DNA from: Ignavibacteria bacterium | GTDB lineage: Bacteria > Bacteroidota > Ignavibacteria > Tepidaquicellales > Tepidaquicellaceae | NCBI GenBank assembly: GCA_016716125.1 | Contig: JADJWZ010000004.1 | Span: 186,001 to 250,000 of the forward strand | DNA: 64,000 nucleotides | Direction of reading: 5' to 3' | Part shown: positions 47,441 to 56,454 of the stretch, piece after piece | Layout: each line of letters opens with the position of its first letter | Numbering within the stretch: position 1 is the first letter of the stretch | Translations under genes and position numbers: made by a program | Notes under the pieces: generated by a model | Told to the model about the DNA's origin: nothing | The model's database searches: none | What the model saw: only the letters and a program-made list of their open reading frames with translations

Positions 47441-48173
47441 CTATTAATCCGAACGTGAGTTTATTGTCAGCTCTCATTCTCCCTACTGATACAACATCTT
47501 CAAAAGTATATAAATAATTTGCAAGCAATGAAAAACCTTTTATTAATGGAGCGGATAATCCGGTTTCCACTCTGAAATTCGATCTTGAGAAATTGTTAAC
47601 TACCGGCTGATAGAATGCAGTAAGATTTAACATTAATCTTTCCTCAATAAGTTTTTGCTTCGTTTTGAATCTGAATGATAATCTGATATTTTCCTGGTCG
47701 TAATTACCCGGCTTGCTTGCAAGCTTTTGATTGTCATAAATTAATGCGAGTGAAATTGAGGTTCTGTGATTCTGATTCTCCACAGGTATATACTTCACGC
47801 CTGCACCTGTTTGTGATCTCAAATCTATTCCCTTTGCAAAATTGTAATTAAGATACTGCAGTATAAATGGTGAAAATTTGTTTTTATAAAAAAGATCTGC
47901 GGTAAAAGATCCTGTAATTTCATTGTCATCCTTTCTTCCGCGGTTCTCTCCGTATCCGAATCCGGCAAAAAGTATTGTCTCAAGTATATCATCAGCTCTG
48001 ATGATCTCTCCTCTGGAATGAATGTAAAACTTTCTCGTATTTCCGCTCTGATAAAGTCCTTCGCCGGATAATGATCCTGACCAGACTGACTTCAAGTCTA
48101 TTTTATCCTGAGAATGAACAGTACCTGTGCAGGCAAGAATTATTATTAAAGATAAGACCGATAGCAGCTTCAA
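47424..48173 (-). CDS. DUF481 family outer-membrane protein
   Basis: 249 residues with a signal peptide (about 1-21, ending GTVHSQ). WSGSLSGEGLYQSGNTRKFYIHSRGEI is the DUF481 opening, and the rest alternates as a beta-barrel ending TFGLIVSFGQ. Family members are small outer-membrane barrels of unknown job, sometimes tied to salt stress. Its start faces the 48-bp tandem repeat region. Confidence 0.85.
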   Translation of the reverse strand: MKLLSVLSLIIILACTGTVHSQDKIDLKSVWSGSLSGEGLYQSGNTRKFYIHSRGEIIRADDILETILFAGFGYGENRGRKDDNEITGSFTADLFYKNKFSPFILQYLNYNFAKGIDLRSQTGAGVKYIPVENQNHRTSISLALIYDNQKLASKPGNYDQENIRLSFRFKTKQKLIEERLMLNLTAFYQPVVNNFSRSNFRVETGLSAPLIKGFSLLANYLYTFEDVVSVGRMRADNKLTFGLIVSFGQ

Positions 48174-48326
48174 TGTTCTCTGATTTTTTAATCAGCAAAA
48201 TACTAATACTTAATTTTAAAGTATATAATAATTTGAAGCTTAGGAAAATCCTCTCTGTACACGCCAATTTTAATAGTATGCAATTAAACAAGATAAAAGT
48301 GAATTTGTTTTATATTTTTAAAACTA

Positions 48327-48600
48327 AGTCCTGTAAGGACTCCATATTGGTAACAAAATGAGAGTAAAGGTTTTAGTCCTGTAGGGACTATATATTGGTA
48401 GCAAAATGAGAGTAAAGGTTTTAGTCCCGTAGGGACTCTATATTGGTAGCAAAATGACAGTTAAGGTTTTAGTCCCGTAGGGACTCTATATTGGTAGCAA
48501 AATGACAGTTAAGGTTTTAGTCCCGTAGGGACTCTATATTGGTAGCAAAATGACAATAAAGGTTTTAGTCCCGTAGGGACTCTATATTGGTAGCAAAATA
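48327..48600 (+). repeat. Tandem array of six 48-bp units, each with a small hairpin
   Basis: Units begin at 48327, 48375, 48423, 48471, 48519 and 48567, exactly 48 bp apart. Each starts with the palindrome AGTCCCGTAGGGACT (the first two units have T for one C), followed by TATATTGGTAGCAAAATGA and an AAGGTTTT spacer. The first unit is the most diverged and units 3-5 are nearly identical. There are no unique spacers. Degraded opposite-orientation copies lie at about 48603-48620 and 48640-48672. Confidence 0.9.
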
Positions 48601-48672
48601 TTTCGTCCCTGACGGGACTGAAATGAAATTCGAATCATAGATTGCTACCAATATCACATCCCTCCGGGATGT
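48601..48672 (-). repeat. Inverted, diverged copy of the 48-bp array unit
   Basis: CGTCCCTGACGGGACTG and ATTGCTACCAATATCACATC followed by CCCTCCGGG mirror the array motif (TATTGGTAGCAA plus a CCC/GGG palindrome) on the other strand. The array therefore ends in an inverted repeat of itself. Confidence 0.7.
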
Positions 48673-48765
48673 ATGTTCTGATTTTAATACCAAAAATATT
48701 TTGCAGGCTTAACTGGAAAAAAATATCGTGTACATAGAAAAATCCTTTGTATGCTTTTTTGAAAA

Positions 48766-48802
48766 TAAAAAACCCCGTAAAACTATGTTCTACAGGGTTT
48801 GA
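48766..48802 (-). terminator. Terminator of the 48820-49182 gene
   Basis: Stem AAACCCCGTA with TACAGGGTTT, one mismatch; the minus-strand tail is T-rich. 18 bp past the stop. Confidence 0.8.
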
Positions 48803-48819
48803 GGGTTGTTAAAAATTAT

Positions 48820-49182
48820 TTAATTCCTGTAATTTATGTCGTACTTAAAAACCTTGTTGACATAATCAGGACTTGTCCAGAGATTTAGCGAATTAAGCTT
48901 TGAATTAACATTTGAGATGAGGTCTTCATTTAAACCTTTTAATCCGGCAAACATTATCCTTCCGTTTTTATCAACAACTGTATAAACCGTAACTTTCCCC
49001 GTGAGATCTTTGGTCTCATATTTCAGGTACGGTGTTTCAAGCGCTTCCCTAATTTCCTGAACGATTTGTTCGCTCAGATCAGTTGATTTATCACCATCTG
49101 CTCCGTCAGCTTTTAACACTGAAACCGACAGCGACATTATCATTGCTGATGACAGCAATAAATATGTAAATAGTTTTTTCAT
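48820..49182 (-). CDS. Small exported protein, TonB-C-terminal-like
   Basis: The start at 49182 follows AAGGAG at good spacing and opens a signal peptide (MKKLFTYLLLSSAMIMSLSVSVLKA); the frame is open 23 codons further without a leader. The mature domain (about 95 residues) has EIREALETPYLKYETKDLTGKVTVYTVVDKNGRI, similar to the strand-helix pattern of TonB C-terminal-like periplasmic domains. Function unknown. It is preceded by the M48-like peptidase gene on the same strand. Confidence 0.7.
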   Translation of the reverse strand: MKKLFTYLLLSSAMIMSLSVSVLKADGADGDKSTDLSEQIVQEIREALETPYLKYETKDLTGKVTVYTVVDKNGRIMFAGLKGLNEDLISNVNSKLNSLNLWTSPDYVNKVFKYDINYRN

Positions 49183-49271
49183 TTCTTTACTCCTTATATT
49201 AAATTGGTTTGTAATTTGGCGGACAGGTTGTTGTTCGGATATAAAACGCATTTGTTTCAGACGGAATTTTT

Positions 49272-50915
49272 TCAGGTGAAAAGAAGAGTGGTAAAGAATT
49301 GAAAAAATAAGATAGCTGAGAGAAATATGATCACAATTAATATTCCTTCAAATAATTTCAGCAATACCGGTACAGAGTAATCTACTTTGTATTCATTATT
49401 GATCTTACTGTCCATCCAGAAATAGTGAAAATAATTTATCACAAAAAATCCGGCGAAAGTAATTACAAATACAAACGGCACGGATAATAAATTTTTAAAA
49501 TGAAGCACATTGAATCCATACAAAGGCAGCAGCATGTATCCGCAGACTATTCCAAGTGATGCTGTCAGTGAAAGTCTGATGATCGCAGGCAGTACGGAAA
49601 TTTTGTTTTCTGCATATTTATTGAATATGTGAATTTTATCGATCTGAAAGAAAAATGATTTTCGTATTAAGCTTCCGCAAAATAGTAAAAACAGCGCCAT
49701 GAATATTGTGCCGAATATCAGTTCAATATATACAAGCATCAGATGAACATACTCATTCAGAAAACCTTTCAGCAGAAAAAGCATCGAATATCCAGTCACA
49801 GTAAATATCATCAGAAGTAATGAGAGCCCGTAAATAAACGCTCCAGCAAAGAATATATATGAGACTAATGTGTTAATAAATAATAATTTCTCAGATGGTC
49901 TGAATATCTTTACAGGATCGGCAAGCGTTTCATATCTTAATTTTATCGACGGATGAAAACCGGATAACTTATCAAACAAATTCTGCACGGTAACTCTCTC
50001 ACCGGCTTTTTTAAAATAACTGATCATCGTATCAGTAGATTTTAATGAAGCTGCTCTCAGGTCTGCATAATATTCACGGCTTCGTATCAGCATCCTGAAT
50101 ATCACATACAGTAAAATAAGCAGCACGGCTACCTGAAGAAACAGATTCAGGTAAATGGATATTTTACCGATCAGACTTAACACGGTATAATCATTGCTGA
50201 TAATCCTGCCTGTAATACTTTTTATCAGGGCGTAAAACATAACAGCAGATGCAGTGATCAGCGTAATGAGGAAAGGTGTTTTTAAAAATGATCCGGCAAA
50301 GTATGTCTTTCCAATGTCTTTGTTTTTTATATGTGAAAATTCGTGAAGTATAATATTTTCAAACATGTCATAATTTTTCTTTAACATAATTTTCACAAGT
50401 CCCCTGCCTGCCTTGAGGTAAATCTTATTTCCAGCTCCGAATACCTGCGCGCTGAAATCCTTTATATTCCCGTTCACATAATAATTTAAATTTAATGTTA
50501 TGCCGGATTTTTTCTTAAGCGTATTCAGCGTTTCAATGACTTCAGTATCTGAGATCAAAGTCAGATTGTTTTGTCTGATGATCTTAGCCGGTTTTCTTCT
50601 GTAAATAAAATATGATAAACCGAATATAAATATCACGAAGCAAAACTGAATTGCGATCGGTTTGATGAACAGCAATGCGTTACTGTAAAATTCATCGGGA
50701 GAGGTGCTGAATACTTTATCAACATCATAAAATTCCGTTAGAGGAATTATTGATAAAGGGGAAGATTCTGTTTCAAATAAAAAGGAAGGGATGTAATTAC
50801 CTATAATTATTGTAATGCCTGTAACTGCAAGCAGAAACAACCGGAATATATTATCCGTCTCAGGCGGGTATTCAAATACTTCGCCGTAAGTCAGAGTTTT
50901 TTTCTTATTATCCAA
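49272..50915 (-). CDS. Membrane M48-type zinc metallopeptidase
   Basis: 547 residues with about nine hydrophobic helices. The zinc motif HEFSH is at 191-195, and a third ligand is likely in SREYYADLRAASL (E-x-x-x-D type seen in M48/Ste24 peptidases). AGNKIYLKAGRGLVKIML before the HExxH is also M48-like. The long C-terminal membrane part (about 330-547) is not usual for HtpX and has no recognised domain. It could process membrane proteins or a signal. The gene follows the 148-residue gene by 4 bp and should be co-translated. Confidence 0.8.
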   Translation of the reverse strand: MDNKKKTLTYGEVFEYPPETDNIFRLFLLAVTGITIIIGNYIPSFLFETESSPLSIIPLTEFYDVDKVFSTSPDEFYSNALLFIKPIAIQFCFVIFIFGLSYFIYRRKPAKIIRQNNLTLISDTEVIETLNTLKKKSGITLNLNYYVNGNIKDFSAQVFGAGNKIYLKAGRGLVKIMLKKNYDMFENIILHEFSHIKNKDIGKTYFAGSFLKTPFLITLITASAVMFYALIKSITGRIISNDYTVLSLIGKISIYLNLFLQVAVLLILLYVIFRMLIRSREYYADLRAASLKSTDTMISYFKKAGERVTVQNLFDKLSGFHPSIKLRYETLADPVKIFRPSEKLLFINTLVSYIFFAGAFIYGLSLLLMIFTVTGYSMLFLLKGFLNEYVHLMLVYIELIFGTIFMALFLLFCGSLIRKSFFFQIDKIHIFNKYAENKISVLPAIIRLSLTASLGIVCGYMLLPLYGFNVLHFKNLLSVPFVFVITFAGFFVINYFHYFWMDSKINNEYKVDYSVPVLLKLFEGILIVIIFLSAILFFQFFTTLLFT

Positions 50916-50919
50916 AATA

Positions 50920-51366
50920 TTACTTTCCTAATACAAAGGAAGATATCAGAGAGTCACGTATCTTTAAAGCTGTCTTTTCATTTACATCAATTTCCCTGAG
51001 CTTATTATCTATCAGTCCCGTTATCTTCTCAAGCTGCTCCTTCGACAATGTAAGATTATCTTCCGGCTGTTTTTTCTTTTTGGAAAAAAATCCTTTCAGC
51101 TTTTCCTTGATCGAATCATTCATCTGATCCTTTGCGACTTTTACAACATCAGTCATAAGATAAGTTACAATCCCGGAAACAAGCGTCATTACTGCAGGCG
51201 TCGCCAGTTCTCCGAATTCCACAAACCCGAATCCGAGCTGCGCGTCCTTATCTGTTACGTCTCTTTTAAAATGCGCATCGGAAAGTTCATCGAAATATTC
51301 AAGTTCATCAGGCGATATGTCTTCTATTAAAGTTCTGGAAATTTCTTTTGTGATTTGTTCCGTCAT
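50920..51366 (-). CDS. Hypothetical protein paired with the M48-like peptidase
   Basis: 148 residues with one hydrophobic segment at about 55-74 (TPAVMTLVSGIVTYLMTDVV) and a basic stretch (KEKLKGFFSKKKKQPED). The N-terminal half is acidic. No family recognised. It lies 33 bp after queG and 4 bp before the peptidase gene, so it may be a partner or substrate of that peptidase. Confidence 0.65.
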   Translation of the reverse strand: MTEQITKEISRTLIEDISPDELEYFDELSDAHFKRDVTDKDAQLGFGFVEFGELATPAVMTLVSGIVTYLMTDVVKVAKDQMNDSIKEKLKGFFSKKKKQPEDNLTLSKEQLEKITGLIDNKLREIDVNEKTALKIRDSLISSFVLGK

Positions 51367-51399
51367 GATCTTATATTAATTTTTATATAATAATTTATT

Positions 51400-52332
51400 T
51401 CAGACAATTTCTTCTCCGGCTTTTTTTAAATTTCTCAGCCATCCCCTGTATTTGGTTCTCTTCACAGGCGTTCCGTTAAAAGTATTATTAAAATCATCTT
51501 CGCTTAAGCTGATTAGTTCGTCATATGTTTTATTGAAATGCTTCGGCGACGGATAAAAGTTTTCATCATTGGTAAAAAATTTGTTTCTCGTGAACGGACA
51601 TACTTCCTGACAAATATCACAGCCGAAGATCCATCCGTTAAGATTTAAATCTGCGGGAATATCTTCCCTGTTTTCAATGGTCTGATAAGATATACACAGG
51701 TTTGAATCCAGATTATAATCTTTAAAAAGCGCTCCCGTCGGACAGGCTTCAATGCATAAATTGCACGAGCCGCAAAGATCCTCAACCGGCTTATCATAAT
51801 TCAGTTCTCTGTTTATAAATATCGTCGCTATAAAAAAATAACTTCCGAAATCTTTATTTAATACGTTTGTATTTTTTCCAATCCATCCTAAACCGGATCT
51901 CTGAGCCCAGACTTTATCCATCACTGGTCCGTCGTCTATATAAGATTTTGTTCTGATCCCGGTCTCAAGCTTTTCAATTTCATTGCACAGATGCTTAAGC
52001 TTCTTTTTCAGTATCTTATGATAATCCTTTTTTCCCCAGGCGTATCTCGAGATCTTTGGTATCCGGATATTTTCATCATGCTCAGCCGGAGTGTCATAAA
52101 AATATGCAAGCGAAATTACGCTGCGTACATCTTCAAGGATAAGAGACGGGTCTCTCCTTTTTTCAAAGCTGTTATGCATCCACTGCATCCCTGCGTTCAA
52201 TCCTTTATCCAGCCACATTCTCAGAAAGCCGGATTCTTCCTTAAGTACTTCATACCCGGAAAAACCTGTTTTTATAAATCCCGCCTCCGCGCACATTTGC
52301 TTTATTGAAATTGAAATTCTGTCATTCAGCAT
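51400..52332 (-). CDS. queG: Epoxyqueuosine reductase QueG
   Basis: 310 residues from ATG at 52332; ATGs two and three codons upstream and an ATT-started extension are also in frame. The cobalamin-binding N-terminal part has GFLRMWLDKGLNAGMQWM and RDPSLILEDVRSVISLA. YIDDGPVMDKVWAQRSGLGWIGKN leads into two 4Fe-4S clusters, CGSCNLCIEACPTGAL and GCDICQEVCPFTRN. It performs the last step in queuosine synthesis, reducing epoxyqueuosine in tRNA. The start overlaps the Rieske stop by 11 bp. Confidence 0.94.
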   Translation of the reverse strand: MLNDRISISIKQMCAEAGFIKTGFSGYEVLKEESGFLRMWLDKGLNAGMQWMHNSFEKRRDPSLILEDVRSVISLAYFYDTPAEHDENIRIPKISRYAWGKKDYHKILKKKLKHLCNEIEKLETGIRTKSYIDDGPVMDKVWAQRSGLGWIGKNTNVLNKDFGSYFFIATIFINRELNYDKPVEDLCGSCNLCIEACPTGALFKDYNLDSNLCISYQTIENREDIPADLNLNGWIFGCDICQEVCPFTRNKFFTNDENFYPSPKHFNKTYDELISLSEDDFNNTFNGTPVKRTKYRGWLRNLKKAGEEIV

Positions 52333-52699
52333 CAGCATCATTTTTTTTAAGATCAGTATCAAATTTAAAATCAAATCGCTTTTCTTCTGGTATTTTCACA
52401 AATAAATAATCGCCTTCAGTCTTATATTCAAAAATCCTGAGCCTGCAGCCCTGCTGAGTCGGCTGCTCACCTGTCTTTATGTTGAATCTGAATCCGTGAA
52501 CCGGACATGAAATATACCCCTCTTCTATATAACCGTCATACATCTGCGAAGTGTGATTGTGAGGACAAATATTATCCACTACATAGATCTCCCCGTCCGC
52601 TTTAAATACGGCTATCTCATTTTCGTCATCGAGTTCAAACCGTCTGCCTTTCCTGTTATAAATTTCTGATACCCTGCAGATCTTTTTATAATTTTCCAT
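52322..52699 (-). CDS. Rieske [2Fe-2S] protein
   Basis: 125 residues, single Rieske domain. The cluster ligands are C45-x-H47 (CPHNHT) and C65-x-x-H68 (CPVHGF), separated by the usual 17 residues. It resembles the small subunit of nitrite reductase and ferredoxin subunits of dioxygenases. The overlap with queG suggests it may donate electrons to a redox enzyme such as QueG; this is speculative. Confidence 0.9.
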   Translation of the reverse strand: MENYKKICRVSEIYNRKGRRFELDDENEIAVFKADGEIYVVDNICPHNHTSQMYDGYIEEGYISCPVHGFRFNIKTGEQPTQQGCRLRIFEYKTEGDYLFVKIPEEKRFDFKFDTDLKKNDADAE

Positions 52700-53640
52700 T
52701 TAATAATATTGGGTAATAATAAGCAGATTATTATTTAAATAAAGTTTAAAAGTTTGACCGCTGTACCCCCGCTTGTATCCATTGAGAAGCATGTCCGAAA
52801 ACATTTGAAACTACCTCAAAGTCTCCAAGGCTCAAAGTTAAAATTATTAAAAATAATATTCTTCAAAACTTTTAGCATAACCGCCTTTGAAAAATTGCCG
52901 AAAGAATTCATAAGCAATTGCGTCAATAAAATTTCCCTGTCCGAGAAATTTGCGCCAGCAAATTTTGAGTTGGAAATTTTATAGCAATTGTGCAATGAAT
53001 TCCGGCAATTTTGCAACAGCGGAGAATTTTCTTTGTTTCTTTCTTTTGTTCTCTCAAAAGAAAGAAAGCAAAGGGCAGCGTATCTCTAATTTAAATGCCC
53101 AATAATACAAGTGGCTGCGGACAAACTAATTACTATAATTTTTAATCTTCAAAACTTTTTAGCATAACCGCCTTTGAAAAATTGCCGAAAGAATTCATAA
53201 GCAATTGCGTTTTTAAAATTTACTTAACTATATTTTTATTTAATCTATAACTATACTATCTAGCATGACCGCCTTTGCAAAATTGCCGAAAGAATTCATA
53301 AGCAATTGCGTTTATAAAATTTCCTTGTTTGAGAAATTTGCGCCAGCAAATTTTAAGTTGGAAATTTTATAGCATTGCAATGAATGGCAATTTTGCAACA
53401 GCGGAGATTTTTTTTTGTTTTTTCTTTTGTTCTCTCAAAAGAAAGAAAGCAAAGGGCAGCGTATCTCTAATTTAAATGCCCAATAATACAAGTGGCTGCG
53501 GACAAACTTTACTATAATTTTTAATCTTCAAACTTTTTAAGACCCCTTGAAAAATTGCGGAAGTCATAACCGCCTTTGAAATACCCTTGCTAAAGTTAAA
53601 ATTTTTAAAAACAATATTCTTTGAACCTATGAGTCTAAGA
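52700..53640. repeat. Two copies of a 390-bp element with nested hairpins
   Basis: The large hairpin at 52881-53022 begins CCGCCTTTG and ends CAGCGG; its arms match with a few mismatches over about 60 bases each, around the inner stem AAATTTGC-GCCA-GCAAATTT. A second hairpin at 53031-53073 pairs CTTTGTTTCTTTCTTTT with AAAAGAAAGAAAGCAAAG. The whole unit is repeated at 53269-53404 (first hairpin) and to about 53540. A solo left arm sits at 53168-53213. No gene is supported here. Confidence 0.85.
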
Positions 53641-53670
53641 GGCAGACATAAAGAATTTGTTTAACATAAA

Positions 53671-53711
53671 AAAAACTCCTCACCGGTTTTACCCAATGAG
53701 AAGTTTTTATA
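53671..53711 (-). terminator. Terminator of the ribF-rpsO-pnp-STAS operon
   Basis: Stem AACTCCTCA with TGAGAAGTT, one mismatch, and an A run on the plus strand that gives a U-tail on the minus strand; 18 bp past the STAS stop. Confidence 0.78.
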
Positions 53712-53728
53712 TAGTAAAGATAGGAATG

Positions 53729-54034
53729 TTATTTTATTTCAAAGACTCTGTCAAGTCTTGCGATCTTCATAAGATCTTCGACGTTTTTATTTACATTTAT
53801 CAGCATGAGTTTTCTGTTCTTATCCCTTTCTATTCTTTCTGAAAAAAGAAGCACGGATAATCCAGAGCTGTCACACTTTGTAACGTCTTTAAGATCAATG
53901 ATGAACTGATTAGTGATCTCTTTCTGCAGAAATACCAGCTCTGTCTTCAATTGAGCCGCTATACTCTGATCAAGCGATTTAGCTTCCAGTTTGAATATTG
54001 TCTTGTCTTCCTGCTTGTCTATTTCAAATTTCAT
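53729..54034 (-). CDS. STAS-domain anti-sigma factor antagonist (RsbV/SpoIIAA-like)
   Basis: 101 residues. The phosphorylation loop DVTKCDSSGLSVLLF places the acceptor serine at 56. The unphosphorylated form binds an RsbW-like kinase and releases its client. A compatible kinase is encoded at 6092-6511. The ATG overlaps the pnp stop (TAATG), so it is translated with polynucleotide phosphorylase. Confidence 0.88.
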   Translation of the reverse strand: MKFEIDKQEDKTIFKLEAKSLDQSIAAQLKTELVFLQKEITNQFIIDLKDVTKCDSSGLSVLLFSERIERDKNRKLMLINVNKNVEDLMKIARLDRVFEIK

Positions 54035-56148
54035 TATGCGTTTTCCTTTGGTTTAACCGGCGCAGGTTCTTTAGGTAATAAGATCTTTCTGCTTAATTTT
54101 AATTTTCCGGAATCATCTATTCCAAGCAGTTTCACCTGAACCTTCTGTCCGAATTTTAAAACATCCTCTACTTTGAGAACTCTCTTGTTGTCAATTTCAG
54201 AAATGTGAAGAAGTCCTTCTTTACCCGGAAGTATTTCTACAAACGCTCCGAAATCTTTTATGCCTTTCACAGTGCCGTCGTAGATCTTTCCTATTTCCGG
54301 AACTTCCGTAAGTCCTGCGATCATTTTTCTTGCGATCTCCGCCTGAGTATGATCCACTGCCGCAATCGTTACTTTACCTTCATCATCTATATCGATCTCC
54401 GCTCCGGATTCAGCTATAATGCTTCTGATAGTCTTTCCTCCCGGTCCGATCACTGCTCCTATCATATCTCTCGGAACCATCATAGAATAAAGGTGCGGTG
54501 CATATCTTGAAATGGATTCTCTTGCCGTCGTCAGTGTTCCGCTCATTACATTCAGAATATGAAGTCTTCCTTCCTTTGCCTGATTAAGCGCTCTCTCCAT
54601 TACTTCAAAAGAAATTCCTCTTATCTTAATGTCCATCTGAATTGCCGTAATGCCGTCGGCTGTACCTGCAACTTTGAAATCCATGTCTCCGAAGTGATCC
54701 TCGTCACCGAGTATATCAGAAAGTATGGCGACCTTATCATTTTCTTTAATAAGTCCCATTGCAATTCCCGCAACAGGTTTTTTTAATTTCACGCCGGCAT
54801 CCATTAACGCAAGCGAACCCGCGCAGACAGTTGCCATTGAAGATGAACCGTTTGATTCAAGTATGTCTGAAACTATTCTTATTGAATAAGGAAAATCCTC
54901 GTCATTTGGCAGTAAACTTTTAAGCGATCTTTCAGCAAGATTTCCGTGACCGATCTCTCTTCTTCCCGGTCCGGGTCTGCCGCCGACTTCTCCCGTACTG
55001 AACGGAGGGAAGTTATAATGCAACATAAATCTTTTGGTTGTCATTTCTTTCAAACCTTCTATCATCTGCTCATCTCTTTTTGTGCCAAGCGTTACTGTCG
55101 TAAGACTCTGCGTCTGACCTCTTGTAAAAAGCGCTGAACCGTGCGTCCTCGGTAAAATGCCGACTTCACAGGTAATGTCCCTGATATCCGTAAACCCTCT
55201 TCCGTCAAGTCTTTTGCTTTCGTCAAGCGCCATTGCTCTCAGTATATCATACTGTATATCATGAATAATATTTCCGATCTTTTTTTCCTGCTCAGGATAT
55301 TTTTCCGTAAGCGCGGTTACAGCTTTATCAAAGATCTCCCTGTTCTTAAGACTTCTTTCTTCTTTTGTTAATACAGTATGCGTTACGGTTTTAATATCAT
55401 CGGCGCAAAGAGCTGTTACTTCCGCTGTAATTTCAGAATCATCTTCTTCCGGAAGAAGTTCTCTTTTGGCTTTTCCGCATTCAGCGGCAAACTCAAGCTG
55501 GAATGTGCAAAGCTCTGCAATGAATTTATGTCCGAATTTAATTGCATCTATAATTTCAGATTCGGAGATCTCTCTGGCTTCCCCTTCCACCATCATTATC
55601 GAATCAACCGTTCCGGCGATGGTGATATCAAAATCACCTTCTTCGATCTGCTTGTGAGTAGGATTTACTATGAACTCACCATTGATCCGCGTTACTCTGA
55701 CTTCAGAGATCGGCGTGTCAAATGGAATGTCAGAGATAAGTAATGCAGCGGAACCTCCTGTAGCGGCTAACACGTCAGTATCGTTTTCTCCGTCTGATGA
55801 ATACACAGAACATAAAAGCTGAACTTCATTAAAAAAACCTTCAGGAAACATTGGTCTTATCGGTCTGTCTATCAGTCTTGAAGAAAGTATTTCTTTCTCA
55901 GTAGGTCTTCCTTCCCTTTTAAAAAATCCTCCGGGAATCTTTCCGGCTGACGCTGTCTTTTCCCTGTAATCAACTGTCAGCGGGAAAAAATCCTGACCGG
56001 GCTTTGCTGTGTCTGCTGCGGTTACTGTACACAGAACATAATTATCACCAACTGAAACCCATACCGCTCCGTTAGCCTGTTTCGCAAGCTTTCCCGACTC
56101 AAGTGTTAACGTTCTCCCGCCAATTTCTATACTTTTTGTAATTGTCAT
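54034..56148 (-). CDS. pnp: Polynucleotide phosphorylase
   Basis: 704 residues. Two RNase PH-like domains flank a helical linker; FFKREGRPTEKEILSSRLIDRPIRP is in the first and RGQTQSLTTVTLGT plus the GDEDHFGDMDFKVAGT loop in the second. The KH domain (MIGAVIGPGGKTIRSIIAESGA, about 560-580) and S1 domain (YDGTVKGIKDFGAFVEILPG) close the protein. It degrades RNA from the 3' end with phosphate and works in the degradosome. In the usual rpsO-pnp order, 12 bp downstream of rpsO. Confidence 0.97.
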   Translation of the reverse strand: MTITKSIEIGGRTLTLESGKLAKQANGAVWVSVGDNYVLCTVTAADTAKPGQDFFPLTVDYREKTASAGKIPGGFFKREGRPTEKEILSSRLIDRPIRPMFPEGFFNEVQLLCSVYSSDGENDTDVLAATGGSAALLISDIPFDTPISEVRVTRINGEFIVNPTHKQIEEGDFDITIAGTVDSIMMVEGEAREISESEIIDAIKFGHKFIAELCTFQLEFAAECGKAKRELLPEEDDSEITAEVTALCADDIKTVTHTVLTKEERSLKNREIFDKAVTALTEKYPEQEKKIGNIIHDIQYDILRAMALDESKRLDGRGFTDIRDITCEVGILPRTHGSALFTRGQTQSLTTVTLGTKRDEQMIEGLKEMTTKRFMLHYNFPPFSTGEVGGRPGPGRREIGHGNLAERSLKSLLPNDEDFPYSIRIVSDILESNGSSSMATVCAGSLALMDAGVKLKKPVAGIAMGLIKENDKVAILSDILGDEDHFGDMDFKVAGTADGITAIQMDIKIRGISFEVMERALNQAKEGRLHILNVMSGTLTTARESISRYAPHLYSMMVPRDMIGAVIGPGGKTIRSIIAESGAEIDIDDEGKVTIAAVDHTQAEIARKMIAGLTEVPEIGKIYDGTVKGIKDFGAFVEILPGKEGLLHISEIDNKRVLKVEDVLKFGQKVQVKLLGIDDSGKLKLSRKILLPKEPAPVKPKENA

Positions 56149-56160
56149 TTATTCAATATA

Positions 56161-56433
56161 TTATTTTCTTATCTCTAATTCTTTTATGATAGTTCTGTAT
56201 CTCTGAACATCTTTGTTCTCCAGATATCTTAAAAGTTTTCTTCTCTTACCGACCATCTTAAGCAATCCTCTTCTTGAGTGATTGTCTTTTTTATGTTTGT
56301 TGAAATGATCTGCTGACAGTTCATTGATCCTCTTTGTGAGAATTGCAACCTGAACTTCAGGCTTTCCGGAATCCTTATCGGAACTTCCGAATTTTGTTAC
56401 TAACTCCTGCTTCTTTTCTTTTGATAAAGGCAT
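56161..56433 (-). CDS. rpsO: 30S ribosomal protein S15
   Basis: 90 residues, the family length. FGSSDKDSGKPEVQVAILTKRINELSADHFNKHKKDNHSRRGL and the closing KRRKLLRYLENKDVQRYRTII are conserved. It binds 16S rRNA helices 20-22. The order ribF-rpsO-pnp matches many bacteria. Confidence 0.97.
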   Translation of the reverse strand: MPLSKEKKQELVTKFGSSDKDSGKPEVQVAILTKRINELSADHFNKHKKDNHSRRGLLKMVGKRRKLLRYLENKDVQRYRTIIKELEIRK

Positions 56434-56454
56434 TTCTGTTTATTTGATTTTTTA

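Noticed and set aside
48327..48600. CRISPR array
   Set aside because: The 48-bp units are contiguous and whole-unit identical; there are no unique spacers and no cas genes in the window.
52754..53016. Short frames on both strands inside the nested-hairpin repeats
   Set aside because: They follow the palindromic arms, are not kept between the two copies, and have no start signals.
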